The notes beneath the pieces were generated by a model. The model was not told the DNA's origin, did not search any database, and saw only the letters and a list, made by a program, of their open reading frames with translations. From Candida dubliniensis CD36 (lineage: Eukaryota; Ascomycota; Pichiomycetes; Serinales; Debaryomycetaceae), in NCBI RefSeq assembly GCF_000026945.1, contig NC_012860.1, positions 434,001 to 498,000 on the forward strand: DNA of 64,000 nucleotides, given 5' to 3'. Position numbers and translations under genes: made by a program. Every line of letters starts with the position of its first letter. Positions within the stretch are counted from its first letter, which is position 1. This document shows positions 40,149-50,531 of this stretch, in pieces.

Positions 40149-41087
40149 ATGTCAAAGGAAACCAAACCACCATTAGATTCAAGAATAGGTAAAGATTCAC
40201 CATTCACATTTGGTCAAAGATATTTAGAGAGTGAAGAAGATGTATTTAATCATAATGCATGGGATCATGTAGAATGGGGTGAAGAACAAATCCAACAAGC
40301 ACAAGAATTAATTTCTAAACAATATGATCATCCCGTTAAAGAATTTGATAAAAATTTATATAATTCTAATCCAGCAAAATATTGGGATTTATTTTATAAA
40401 CATAATCGAGAAAATTTTTTTAAAGATCGTAAATGGTTACAAATTGAATTCCCATCATTATTTAAAGTCACCAATAAAGATTATCAACAATCAACTACAA
40501 TATTAGAAATTGGATGTGGTGCTGGTAATACATTCTTCCCAATTTTAAATCAAAATGAAAATGAAAATTTGAAAATTTTTGGATGTGATTATAGTAAAGT
40601 TGCAGTTGATTTAGTGAAATCTAATGAAACATTTATAAATAATCATGAAAAGGGAGTTGCTTATTCATCAGTATGGGATTTGGCTAATCCTGAAGGGGAA
40701 ATCCCAGAAGATTTAACTCCTAACTCAGTTGATATAGTAATCATGGTGTTTGTGTTTCTGGCATTACATCCAAATCAATGGAAACAAGCAGTTGCCAATT
40801 TATCTAAAGTTTTGAAACCTGGTGGTGAAATATTATTTAGAGATTATGGTAGATATGATTTGGCTCAAGTGCGATTCAAAAAAGGGAGATTGTTAGATGA
40901 CAATTTCTATATTAGAGGTGATGGTACTAGAGTTTATTTTTTCACTGAAGAAGAATTGGAAGAGATATTTTGTATAGTGGGACCATTTCAAAAAGAAAAG
41001 ATTGCTACTGATAGAAGACTATTAGTCAATAGAAAGAAACAATTAAAAATGTACCGTAATTGGCTACAAGCTGTATTTAGAGGATAA
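40149..41087 (+). CDS. TRM140: tRNA m3C methyltransferase (Trm140/METTL2-8 type)
   Basis: The 312 residues match the methyltransferase half of yeast Abp140/Trm140. Features are FGQRYLESEEDVFNHNAWDH near residue 22, PAKYWDLFYKHNRENFFKDR near 75, the S-adenosylmethionine loop ILEIGCGAGNTFFP at about 118-131, GCDYSKVAVDLVK, and a C-terminal RRLLVNRKKQLKMYRNWLQ. It should place 3-methylcytidine at position 32 of tRNA anticodon loops. The actin-binding part and the programmed +1 frameshift of the S. cerevisiae gene are not present: the frame is complete on its own and the upstream region is only 400 bp. The stop overlaps the ATG5 coding end by 11 bp in antisense. CGD may use the name ABP140. Confidence 0.88.
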   Translation: MSKETKPPLDSRIGKDSPFTFGQRYLESEEDVFNHNAWDHVEWGEEQIQQAQELISKQYDHPVKEFDKNLYNSNPAKYWDLFYKHNRENFFKDRKWLQIEFPSLFKVTNKDYQQSTTILEIGCGAGNTFFPILNQNENENLKIFGCDYSKVAVDLVKSNETFINNHEKGVAYSSVWDLANPEGEIPEDLTPNSVDIVIMVFVFLALHPNQWKQAVANLSKVLKPGGEILFRDYGRYDLAQVRFKKGRLLDDNFYIRGDGTRVYFFTEEELEEIFCIVGPFQKEKIATDRRLLVNRKKQLKMYRNWLQAVFRG

Positions 41088-41898
41088 TTAGAGTAATATA
41101 TAAAAAATTATCTAAATGTTTGAATAGTTGCCAAATTTCTCGTATCAGTTGATTCATTAATGAAGTTACATCAATCCCTTGAATATAAGGACGAGTTATT
41201 GATGATAAAGTAGGGGTATGCAATGACAATATTTCTTGTAACGTTTGATTTTTCGATATAGGTGCCTGCACCACAGTTGAAGATCCAGGAATATATATTT
41301 TCACTGGTATCTTATCGATTGTTTTTATAATTTTTTTATTCAAGACATTAAAATCACCTAAGTTCCTTGATATTAGTGATTTCCATAATTTATTTGAATT
41401 ATCTTCACTTAATTGCATTATTGGTTTGGCTGTGCCATTAAGTACAAAACATGATTGTTTTAATTGATTCATTAAAACACGATTCATTGTCTTCATATAA
41501 TCAATTTGTCCATCTGGTAGTTTTTCGTCGAAAGGAATTATATGCTCCATCGGATATACGGGTTCGTATTTCATAGATATAGTCCAGCAACCTAAGTCAT
41601 GCCCATTTAGAAGAGCTGGTAAATATAGATAATCGTACAAAACCCCAACTGGCAAATTCCATTTAAGTGGCACTTTCTCGAATTCCAACCAAACAGGAAT
41701 CTTGTTCAATTCAATACTTGTGATGAAGTTTTCAAAATATCGTATTATTTGTGGGAAAACCATTGGGAAATATGAGTTTCTTGGAATAATCAAAAGATAT
41801 TCAATGGTTTGATCTTCAAATTTTAATAGTATTTTTACGTTAATGGAACCATTCCATAGTTTCTTTTTAATTTCCGCTAGATTGTCTATATCTTCCAT
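41077..41898 (-). CDS. ATG5: Autophagy protein Atg5
   Basis: From the ATG at 41898-41896 the protein has 273 residues (yeast Atg5: 294). It begins MEDIDNLAEIKKKLWNGSIN, matching the KQLLWNGELN start of yeast Atg5. Other landmarks are VPLKWNLPVGVLYDYL near 76-91, QLKQSCFVLNGTAKPIMQLS near 145-164 with Lys147 in the place of the lysine that receives Atg12, LWKSLISRNLGDF, and a C-terminal NFLYITL. Atg5 joined to Atg12 forms, with Atg16, the E3-like complex that lipidates Atg8 for autophagosome growth. The upstream in-frame start of the longer frame is TTG and adds a hydrophobic leader of no apparent sense, so I reject it. The gene is convergent with and slightly overlaps TRM140. Confidence 0.85.
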   Translation of the reverse strand: MEDIDNLAEIKKKLWNGSINVKILLKFEDQTIEYLLIIPRNSYFPMVFPQIIRYFENFITSIELNKIPVWLEFEKVPLKWNLPVGVLYDYLYLPALLNGHDLGCWTISMKYEPVYPMEHIIPFDEKLPDGQIDYMKTMNRVLMNQLKQSCFVLNGTAKPIMQLSEDNSNKLWKSLISRNLGDFNVLNKKIIKTIDKIPVKIYIPGSSTVVQAPISKNQTLQEILSLHTPTLSSITRPYIQGIDVTSLMNQLIREIWQLFKHLDNFLYITLIIL

Positions 41899-42827
41899 AT
41901 TGAAACAAAAAACAATGCAAAGAGAAACAAGTTTCTTCTGGTGGTAAACAAAAACCTTCACAAAAAACCACCGCAAAACAATAACCTTGTCAATAAAAAT
42001 GTTATATTGATCAAGTTGAAGATGAAGAAGACATCGGGTATAAATGTTAGTTTATCCAGATCAGTCCAAATCAGCCAGCCAGCCCACTTCGCGGTAATCT
42101 TAATTTTTAGTTTTCCTTTCTTTCTTTTTTTTTTTTTGGTAGCAATTGCACGTACAATTTTTCCTACCAGTTCAAAGTTTTATTAGCACAAGATAAAAAA
42201 CACAATACAATTTTTCCATTTTCTAAAGTCAAAAATTATGTAAGAGATGTATATTGTTAGTATTCTTGTCATTGTTTTAGATAACTTTATAACTGGGGAT
42301 TGACTGGCAATGACTAATTAATTAATGCATGCTCTAACAATTTCTGTTTGCAATATACAGCAAGAAACTCTTTAAATTCAGGCCATTACTAAAAAACGTA
42401 GTTATCTCCAGCCATTCTATTATTAATACCATTTCCCATGGAATATGTAGTTCTATTTCTTTTACTCAAGACAACAAGAAGCACTTTGGTTATCTAATAC
42501 CAGAATCATCATTTCGAAAACATCAGATTTTAATTTAAATATACTTCGAATTTCCTCGTAACTGGTTTTTTTATTTACCATGTCGAGAACATTTTATCTC
42601 AATTTTCAACTTTGTTACCAAGAGATCAACTGAAACAATAAAGACTGAAACTCCATTGTTTGCAGCTAATAGCAACCAATTATAAAGAAAATAAAAGCTC
42701 AAGAAGAAAGATCTGCAAAGTTATAAGTTTATATTATTTATTTTATTTATTCTATTTTTTTTTGTTTTTGAAATCTTGCTTTTCTTCTTCTTTTTCTTTC
42801 TTGGTATAAAACTTTGATAGATAAACT
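41899..42827. other. Intergenic, divergent ATG5 and next gene
   Basis: These 929 bp show no credible frame. A short T-run lies at 42126-42137, a minus-strand branch-like TACTAAC occurs at 42262-42256 without a fitting donor, and a T/C-rich tract precedes the ATG at 42828. The promoters of both flanking genes should lie here. Confidence 0.5.
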
Positions 42828-44498
42828 ATGAAGAAACCAAATACTAAGCAATTGCTTACAACGTTAGATCTACCACCGGTTATTCCAGCTTCAATACCAA
42901 CATTAGACTTTGAACATGCCGTTAACAGTTATCAACCAGGAAATTATAAGCCAGAAGATTTACCAGACAAAATACCCATTATAAATGAATCGACAGGAAG
43001 TTTCCGAAGATTTATTAGACGAGCAAAATCAAGAAGAGTCAGGAAGAATGATAGACGAAGAATAGTCAGTGCCCCACCAGGAACTTATGCTGAAAAGGAA
43101 CTACCAGGAATTCCTTCAAGTGTTCCAACTTCTCCAATTGCATCAACAGGAATAACAATAATTCCAGAAAACACAACCACAAGCAAACCATTATTCACCC
43201 AAGCTCATAAAACAGTTTCATTTATTAATGAAAACATACATTATCCAATGCTCACAAATCCTAATTATAACCCACACCAGATTGTGATTATTGAAGAACC
43301 TCATCTTAAATTAGAACCAAAATTGACTAATGATTCCGAGACTAATTCAATTGGGACAGATTCGATATTATCTACCAAGAGCATTGATGTTCCTGTTGTA
43401 ATTCATGATGATAATAATGAAGTCAAGGAAATGATAATTCATAATAGTGATAATGATAGTCTTGTAGATAGTTTATTTTCTGAAAAAGAAAAAAGAGGAG
43501 AAGAAGATCAAATTGATCCTGTTACGTCACATGAAGAACATGAAATGGACCCATCAATGTTAGTATTACCAAAAATGAGAAAGAAATCACCCAATAAAGG
43601 TGTATCATTGGCGAAATTGAATTCACATCAAGTTAATTCTAATTCATTGGGATATTGTTTAGATACTCCAAATGTATATAAAGAAAGCCGATTCCCACTG
43701 GTTCCTAGTCATATTAAAATTCCCAAGCAAATGAATGAATTCGCTAATAATGATAGTACTAACACTAACGAGAAGCAAAAAACTGATAATCGTCGTTCAT
43801 TAAGTGATTTTACTCATATGAAACATGCTTTAATTAAATCAGATTATCAAGATAATAATAATGTACAAGAGAAACATCGTTCATTAATCAGTTTCAGTCA
43901 ATTGAAGTTATTAGGATCAAAAGAAGAAATCAACAAGAAAACTGATAAGAAATCTGATAAAAGACGTTCTTGGGTGGTTGATTTTATACATCATGGGAAT
44001 ACCAATCGAGAAAGTATAAAACAACAAAAGCATAGATCAATTTCCAATATTGTGGTTTCCAAAACAAAGCAACCAGAACCTGTAACAATAACAACTGTAC
44101 CAGATAAATACAATAGGAAAACACGTCTTTCATACTCAGATTTCATTCGGCCACAAGTGAGATCTATTTCTACACCAGATGTTACTAGAATAAATAAAAC
44201 GCTACCACCACTACCACAGAATAACATACACGACAATCATATTAAACAGACAAATGCAGTTGAACCCAGTTCCTACTACAATGACACATTTATTAAACCA
44301 AGGAGAAATAAATATACGAATATAAACACAGCTCCAATAACATCAACCAGTCATATTAATAACCATTCATATCCTAGTAAACCCACAACGGGAAAGTCGT
44401 TACCACCAATACCGCCACCATCACCTCCAAAAATTAATGGAGAATATTATCGGACAAATAGATTTGGTGACCGATCCTATTATGTAGCTAGTATGTAA
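42828..44498 (+). CDS. Uncharacterised basic, Ser/Pro-rich protein
   Basis: The 556-residue protein has no domain that I recognise and no membrane segment or signal peptide. It starts with a hydrophilic region and a strongly basic patch at about 62-80 (FRRFIRRAKSRRVRKNDRRR), then Pro-rich and disordered stretches. Between about residues 320 and 455 a short theme recurs: RRSLSDF, HRSLISF, RRSWVVDF, HRSISNI, RLSYSDF and VRSISTPD. This is a series of basophilic-kinase or 14-3-3-like (R-S-x-S) sites. The C-terminus carries proline motifs (TLPPLPQ and LPPIPPPSPPK) that could bind SH3 domains. This make-up is common among fungal cortical or polarity scaffold proteins, but that is inference. It ends 28 bp before the stop of the convergent NAXE gene. 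Confidence 0.8.
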   Translation: MKKPNTKQLLTTLDLPPVIPASIPTLDFEHAVNSYQPGNYKPEDLPDKIPIINESTGSFRRFIRRAKSRRVRKNDRRRIVSAPPGTYAEKELPGIPSSVPTSPIASTGITIIPENTTTSKPLFTQAHKTVSFINENIHYPMLTNPNYNPHQIVIIEEPHLKLEPKLTNDSETNSIGTDSILSTKSIDVPVVIHDDNNEVKEMIIHNSDNDSLVDSLFSEKEKRGEEDQIDPVTSHEEHEMDPSMLVLPKMRKKSPNKGVSLAKLNSHQVNSNSLGYCLDTPNVYKESRFPLVPSHIKIPKQMNEFANNDSTNTNEKQKTDNRRSLSDFTHMKHALIKSDYQDNNNVQEKHRSLISFSQLKLLGSKEEINKKTDKKSDKRRSWVVDFIHHGNTNRESIKQQKHRSISNIVVSKTKQPEPVTITTVPDKYNRKTRLSYSDFIRPQVRSISTPDVTRINKTLPPLPQNNIHDNHIKQTNAVEPSSYYNDTFIKPRRNKYTNINTAPITSTSHINNHSYPSKPTTGKSLPPIPPPSPPKINGEYYRTNRFGDRSYYVASM

Positions 44499-44526
44499 AA
44501 AACCAAATAGTGTTATTAGAAAACAT

Positions 44527-45504
44527 TCATAATTTGACAATTAATTCATCCCCTTGATATTTATTGACAATATCTTCAATACCATATTCTTTAGCTATAC
44601 GAGGATTAATAAATCTTCCACCCAAATAATGAATTTTATCAGGACCACTATTTACAAAAAGTTTAGCACAAGGTTTTGGTGCTGTGAGACTAATCAAACA
44701 AGATGCTTGAATATCAGTTTCAGTTGGTCCTTCATCAACATCCCAACCAGAAGGAATATCAACCGAGACAATTGGTGGTAAATGATCATGATTTTGTCCA
44801 AGATAATTAATCAAATCTTTAAATGGTTCTCTTAATGGTGGTTTAAATGAAAATCCAAAAAGTGAATCAATGATAATTTTAATTTTAGAATCTCTCAGAT
44901 CTAATAAATGTTTAACTTCAGTTAAAGTAGTTAATTCTTGAACATCTAAATCTTGTAATTGTTTAACTAATCGTGAATATAATTGATTTGATGATGGTCT
45001 TTTCGGATAATAAATTATGGGATCATAATTCCAAAGTTTTAAATGACGAGCAGCAACTAATCCGTCACCACCATTATTTCCTGGTCCTACCAATACAAGA
45101 ACTTTACTAGGATGAAAGTTACTTTTACCAGTAGTAGTTTCATCAGGAGGATATTCTTTGAAAATTGTTTTTGCTACAGCTAATCCTGCTAGTTCCATTA
45201 ATTGATCAATTGAAAATTCCCCCGTTGACATTAATTCTTGATCCAATTGGAATGCTGATTTGGCAGATAATGTTTTAAATGGTGCTGATGCAGACATGAT
45301 AAATGATGCGGAAGGAATATTACTAAATTTAAATTGAGGTAATCTAATAGTGTGTGTTGGTATCCCTATAGCTGATAAAAAAAGTAGGAAACAACCAAAT
45401 AAATATGTAAGAATTAAAATATACCAAAGGGGATTAACAGGTGATGCTGGTGATGCTGATAAAGGTTTTACTCCTGTTGCTGGAGATGTCGTTTTTCGTT
45501 TCAT
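44527..45504 (-). CDS. NAD(P)HX epimerase (YjeF N-terminal domain) with N-terminal membrane-anchor extension
   Basis: From residue 70 on, the protein matches the YjeF_N/NAXE fold (yeast YNL200C, 246 residues): LSAKSAFQLDQELMSTGEF, IDQLMELAGLAVAK, the nucleotide loop VGPGNNGGDGLVAARHL near 138-154, SLFGFSFKPPLREPF near 213, and VSVDIPSGWDVDEGPT near 243. It converts the R epimer of hydrated NAD(P)H to the S epimer that the dehydratase can repair. The ATG at 45504 adds 69 residues with a hydrophobic segment at about 27-47 (WYILILTYLFGCFLLFLSAI). A second in-frame ATG at 45297-45295 (MSASAPFKTLS) would give a plain soluble protein of 256 residues. Both could be used to make two forms. I keep the longer start but the true one is open. 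Confidence 0.82.
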   Translation of the reverse strand: MKRKTTSPATGVKPLSASPASPVNPLWYILILTYLFGCFLLFLSAIGIPTHTIRLPQFKFSNIPSASFIMSASAPFKTLSAKSAFQLDQELMSTGEFSIDQLMELAGLAVAKTIFKEYPPDETTTGKSNFHPSKVLVLVGPGNNGGDGLVAARHLKLWNYDPIIYYPKRPSSNQLYSRLVKQLQDLDVQELTTLTEVKHLLDLRDSKIKIIIDSLFGFSFKPPLREPFKDLINYLGQNHDHLPPIVSVDIPSGWDVDEGPTETDIQASCLISLTAPKPCAKLFVNSGPDKIHYLGGRFINPRIAKEYGIEDIVNKYQGDELIVKL

Positions 45505-47172
45505 AATAGTAATTCTAAAATGTCGTGAGTCAGGGGTGTGTATAAATAAATAATGTCTACCACAGCTGGAGACTATATAATATTATCATAAATTTACACC
45601 CAAAAAGACCTCAATATTAAGAGAAGAATAAAGTAGGAATCAATTTGGAGTTTATTTATATGGTTTCTAAATGTTGCAATTGACGATTTAAGATCATCTT
45701 ATAATGTCACTACAACGACATATTTATTTAACACATATCATTTCATACTTATATTTTGCCAGGGTATAAACATAACATTAAAAGGGGAAATAAAATTATT
45801 TTTCTTTGCATTATTATTATTAAATCTTTTGTAGAAACTATATGAGATGTCTAGAATAGGAAGTAATGTTCATAAATTGTTGTTGTTGTTGTTGTTGTTA
45901 TGGACAACTTATGGCCGGTATCGCCCTGTACCTTATTTTGGCTGTGTTGTGTGTTATGAAACCTAAAAATTTTATTTGGACTACTTTTTACTACACATTT
46001 GATCGTCTAATTGGATCCTAGTCGTGAAAAATGACAAATCAAATATCGTAAGTTCTTGGATTGGCAATGACACATTCATTCACTCATATCCCAATACTTC
46101 TGGCCCAAAAGACATAGAGATAGTACTACTATTAGTGTTAATTTAATTTAATTTAACTTTGCCTCTAAGGGTGTTGTAAGATGTTGAATTTTTCAACATA
46201 TTCTTATTCAAGGTAAACTTGACTTTTAATTCTCCTGTTTCTGTTTCTGTTTCTGTTTCTGTTTTTTTTTTTTTACTAGACCCCAATGACTATCTTATCA
46301 TCTTTAATTCTATAAAACTAGTCAAGCTATAATTATTGTGTTCTTTCATTCATAGAACACTTTGCTTGATGCGTTTGTGTATTAGTTGTAAGGCTAAGTG
46401 TTAAGTATTATTTTATTTTTTTTTTTGTTCGTGTCTTCCTGTACATTATCAAATGTTACAACCAAACTAACAACAAATTAATAAGGCCAATATGTAAGTA
46501 CGTGTAGAAGTATGTCAGTAAAGTATGGGCGTGTACTTGTGCCTAAAGGGAAATCGAAAAAAAAAATAACAACAACAACAACAACAGTAATAATAGAAAG
46601 AGAAAATTAGAATAACAAAAAACCCACCACCACAACCACCAACAACAAACAACAACTTTCATTAGCTACTATATCAATCTTCCTACAGTAGTATATTCAT
46701 CCTTAGCCTTTTTTCATTATTATTATAATTTCAATTTTCATCTTAATCCTTTTTCTTTAGTTTTTTTTTATAAAGTTCAATATTCAATTGTATAAACACC
46801 CTGGATTTTTTTGTTGTTTTTGTTGTTTTTTTTTTTTTATTCTTGCCTACAATTTTTTATTGATCTTTCCCGGTTTTTATATTCATTATATACAAAAGGG
46901 AAACAATTATTTATTATTACTACCATTGATTTAGAAGAAAAAAAACAAGACATTTAACTTTCACCGTGTCTTTACATATATATATATATATACTACAATA
47001 TTTGCTTTCCCCAATTTTCCTTAATTGACGAGTGAATCAAAAGCCAGAAAAAGAAGGTCCCTTCAGTTTTATTATTATTGTTTTTTTTTTCTTTCTTCCT
47101 TTTCCTTTCTACCCACCCCATCGATCACCCCCTCCTTCAATTCAAAAGAACTAGGTTGTACAAACAGTCAAT
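45505..47172. other. Intergenic, NAXE and SEP7 divergent promoters
   Basis: About 1.7 kb without a credible gene. Repeats: GTT units at 45879-45899, TTTCTG units at 46228-46262, CAA units near 46569-46586 and a TA run at 46978-46992. Long T-rich and C/T-rich tracts near 46740-47130 precede the SEP7 ATG, suggesting a long leader. Confidence 0.5.
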
Positions 47173-49170
47173 ATGTCACGTTTTGATTATAGAAATACTT
47201 CGAAAAATAGTAGTGTTGTTGTTGACCCTGATCATAGTTCACCAATAATCAATTATCGAAAGGATGCCAAAAAGGGCATCAAATTTACATTTATGGTGGT
47301 TGGAGAACTGGGTACTGGTAAAACCACATTTATCAATAGTTTATTAAATAAGAAAGTTTTGAATCATCGTTATGAAAAATTGAGTCCTACTGTTGGTGAT
47401 ACTAAAACATTGATGTTTACATCGGCCAAATCAGTGGCATTACCAAATACTTCTATATTAACTAAGAATGAATTTAATCCTAGAACTATAAATGAAGAAC
47501 CTGGTATTGCTTTGACTGAAACTCATATTGAAATTATTGATGATGATAATCAAAAATTATTATTGAATATTATAGATACACCAGGATTTGGAGAAAATTT
47601 GAATAATGAATTGTGTTTTATTGAAATTGAAAATTATTTGAAACAACAATTTGATTTAGTATTAGCTGAAGAAACAAGAATTAAAAGAAATCCTCGTTTT
47701 GTTGATACTAGAGTACATGTTATGTTATACTTTATTACTCCTACTGGACATGGATTAAGAGAAATTGATATACAATGTATGAAAAGATTGAGTAAATATG
47801 TCAATATTATTCCTGTTATTGGTAAAGCTGATTCATTTACTTTAAATGAATTGCAACATTTTAAACAACAAATTAGAATTGATATTCAAAAATTTAATGT
47901 TCCAACTTTTCAATTTGATAATTCTTTAAATGATTATGATGAAGATGAGGATTATGATTTGATTCAAGAATGTAAATTTTTAACCAATTTACAACCATTT
48001 GCTGTTGTCACTTCAGAAGATGTTTTTGAAGTTAGAGAATCAACTAAAGGAGGTGGTAATAATGATAAACCCAAAATTATAAGAGCAAGAAAATATCCTT
48101 GGGGGTTAGTTGATATTAATGATACTAGATATAGTGATTTCCCTATTTTGAAATCGGTATTGTTGGGGTCTCATTTACAAGATTTGAAAGATTTGACTCA
48201 TGATTTCTTGTATGAAACTTATAGAACTGAAAGATTGACCAAAGTTACTGGGAATGGACAAGCGTTTGATGATGAAGAAAATGAAGATGCCGAATTCCAT
48301 GATACTGTTGAACATCAACTCAATGATTCCAGTAGAGGTGGAGTTAGTGGTGGGGTCAATGATACCAATAATAATTCTACAATCCCATCAATGTCTAATT
48401 TGGCTCAATTGACAAATAGTACCAATGATCATGATCCAAATCATATTGATAACAATTCAATAACATCAACTAGTTCATCAATAAAGAAGTCCACTTCAAT
48501 GTTGATAGATGATCATCAATCATCATCACCGAAATTGAAAAATATAAGTTCTTTTACATCATCTACTTCGACTGTATCACTTGAAGGTGGTGAAAAGGAA
48601 GGTAGTAGTGGTCAACATCATCATGAAAGAGGAGCCAATAATAATGCCTTTAAAAGATTGTCAATCGGACCTCAACGTAATCAATTGCGTCAAATTTCAG
48701 AGACTGTACCTTATGTGTTGAGACATGAAAGAATTTTGGAGAGACAACAAAAATTGGAAGAAATGGAACAAGCAAGTGCCCGAGAATTGGCTAATAGAGC
48801 TGCACTTTTGGAAAAGAAGGCAGCACAATTGAAGGCTAAAGAAAAGGCTTTAAGACAATTAGAATTAAATAGACAACAAAAACAAGACCTGGCTACTTCA
48901 AGTTTACATAGAAAAGAAAGTGATATTAGCACCAGCAGTAATATTCATCAAGGTGGTGGTGATGTTGATGGTTATGGTAAATCTGACCTGGTCAAGAATA
49001 ATGCTAATGGGAATAAAAATGGTCGTCAAGGACATGATCAAGGACATGGTCAAGATTATGATAATTCAGAATATCATCATCATGATGATAGTACACCAAA
49101 TTATGAAACTTCAAGATTGCAAAAGGATGAAACTTTGACTGATTTACATTCAATTGTAAGCAATCATTAG
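47173..49170 (+). CDS. SEP7: Septin Sep7/Shs1
   Basis: The 665 residues form a septin of the Shs1 branch. The GTP-binding domain runs from about residue 33 to 355: the P-loop at 43-52 reads GELGTGKTTF by the standard code, but residue 46 is encoded by CTG and is Ser in this clade, giving the septin GESG loop. Further marks are DTPGFGENL (switch II region), LAEETRIKRNPRFVDTRVHV and PTGHGLREID. The C-terminal part has a Ser/Asn-rich linker, then RQISETVPYVLRHERILERQ leading into a coiled coil (about 516-570), and ends DETLTDLHSIVSNH, like yeast Shs1. It assembles with Cdc3, Cdc10, Cdc11 and Cdc12 in the bud-neck ring. In Candida, Sep7 controls septin-ring dynamics during hyphal growth. Confidence 0.9.
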   Translation: MSRFDYRNTSKNSSVVVDPDHSSPIINYRKDAKKGIKFTFMVVGELGTGKTTFINSLLNKKVLNHRYEKLSPTVGDTKTLMFTSAKSVALPNTSILTKNEFNPRTINEEPGIALTETHIEIIDDDNQKLLLNIIDTPGFGENLNNELCFIEIENYLKQQFDLVLAEETRIKRNPRFVDTRVHVMLYFITPTGHGLREIDIQCMKRLSKYVNIIPVIGKADSFTLNELQHFKQQIRIDIQKFNVPTFQFDNSLNDYDEDEDYDLIQECKFLTNLQPFAVVTSEDVFEVRESTKGGGNNDKPKIIRARKYPWGLVDINDTRYSDFPILKSVLLGSHLQDLKDLTHDFLYETYRTERLTKVTGNGQAFDDEENEDAEFHDTVEHQLNDSSRGGVSGGVNDTNNNSTIPSMSNLAQLTNSTNDHDPNHIDNNSITSTSSSIKKSTSMLIDDHQSSSPKLKNISSFTSSTSTVSLEGGEKEGSSGQHHHERGANNNAFKRLSIGPQRNQLRQISETVPYVLRHERILERQQKLEEMEQASARELANRAALLEKKAAQLKAKEKALRQLELNRQQKQDLATSSLHRKESDISTSSNIHQGGGDVDGYGKSDLVKNNANGNKNGRQGHDQGHGQDYDNSEYHHHDDSTPNYETSRLQKDETLTDLHSIVSNH

Positions 49171-50531
49171 GGTTTAAGGGTTGTTTTTATTTTTTGTAAA
49201 TCAGCCATACCCAGAGTGAGAGAGAAATTATATACACACAAGTTGGAAATGAAATGTTTTATTATAATTTATAATTTCAATAAAATGTTCAATTAAGTAA
49301 AATTGGCCCAATACAAATAAATAAATAGAAAAGAAAAGAAAAAAAAAAAATATGTTTACTTTGTTCTTAATATTTATAGCTTTATATTTTGTATTAACAA
49401 TACTATCTTGTCTTTACTTATTCACTGTTATTGGATTGGTTGGTTAGTATTTTAAAAGGAATTGAAAAAAAAAAAAAAAAAAGGAATCGGATTGATTGAT
49501 GAGATTTAGACGAGAAAGAAAGAACTAAGAACCATTTGGTAGCAAAATTCCAATTGTGGAACGAAAAAATGGGCAAGAAAACACGAACCTAAAAAAGGGG
49601 GGCGTGTACGACGCCACAAGAAATAAGCACAATGAAAATTCCACTCAAAAAAATTTTTTTTTTTTCTGCTTCTTTTCTTTTCTTTTCTATGGCTCATATA
49701 TATAATTCAATTCTCTATCACAATAACTAACCACCATACATACATACATCATCATATGAGAAACAGAGTGAGAGTGAGACATTTTTGTGTGTGTACAAAG
49801 CACCAAATTGACAACAAAAGCACGACATTATACAATTGACAAAAGTATTTGGACAATAATGGCACTTAATACAGTACTAAATCAAACAAATACTTTTTGG
49901 TATTTACGTAGATCATGAAGTAAATAAAATATTTACCAAAGTTTAGATCGTAGGTTAACCAACTGACTAGTTAATAAAGTAGAATTACAAACCTGGTTTA
50001 AACCCTCTGATTGTATTCATTTGAATTCAATTTTTTTGCGTAGTCAATGTTGTCAATTCATCAATTCTTGCTGGAATGGTATTGGGATCAATTGAAATGG
50101 GAAAGTTTTGCCATTTCAATTATATTACTTTTAACCATTTAAATGGATTTATTATGTAATTTACTTAGTTAATTGTTTGCTATAAAGATAGTAAACTGAG
50201 ATATTAGCAAGAAAGGTATTAATTTCAACTTACATAATAATAATAGTGTTAGTAAGTAAGTAAGTAAGTAAGTAAGTAGGACACATTCAAGAACGAGAAG
50301 AAGTTGAAGAGACAGAGAGAGAAAAAAATTCTGGAATCAAAAATCAAAAAAAAATATTCAAACCCAAAAAAAAAAAAAAAAGAGAATCCCATTTATTACA
50401 GCACTTAACAAGGCCCCATAGAAAAATATTCCATCAACACTGATCTTTCTAATTACTTTTTTTTTCCATTTTCATTTCCACCCGCCCCCACCCCCCCTTT
50501 GTTTTTTAGTTTTTTTTTTTGGTATCTAAAG
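49171..50531. other. Intergenic, SEP7 terminator and KAP95 promoter
   Basis: These 1.36 kb show no credible gene. They hold A/T homopolymers (near 49464-49482 and 49647-49665), a (TAAG)n microsatellite at 50251-50278, and a pyrimidine-rich tract (50460-50520) just before the KAP95 ATG. Confidence 0.5.
50251..50278. repeat. (AGTA)n tetranucleotide microsatellite
   Basis: Seven tandem units are read directly, about 255 bp upstream of the KAP95 ATG. Confidence 0.85.

Noticed and set aside
41899..41976. N-terminal hydrophobic extension of ATG5
   Set aside because: It begins at TTG, and Atg5 homologues start at the Met at 41898 followed by the LWNG segment.
50499..50531. N-terminal extension of KAP95
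   Set aside because: It begins at TTG and is a translated T-run. The importin-beta homology starts at the ATG at 50532.
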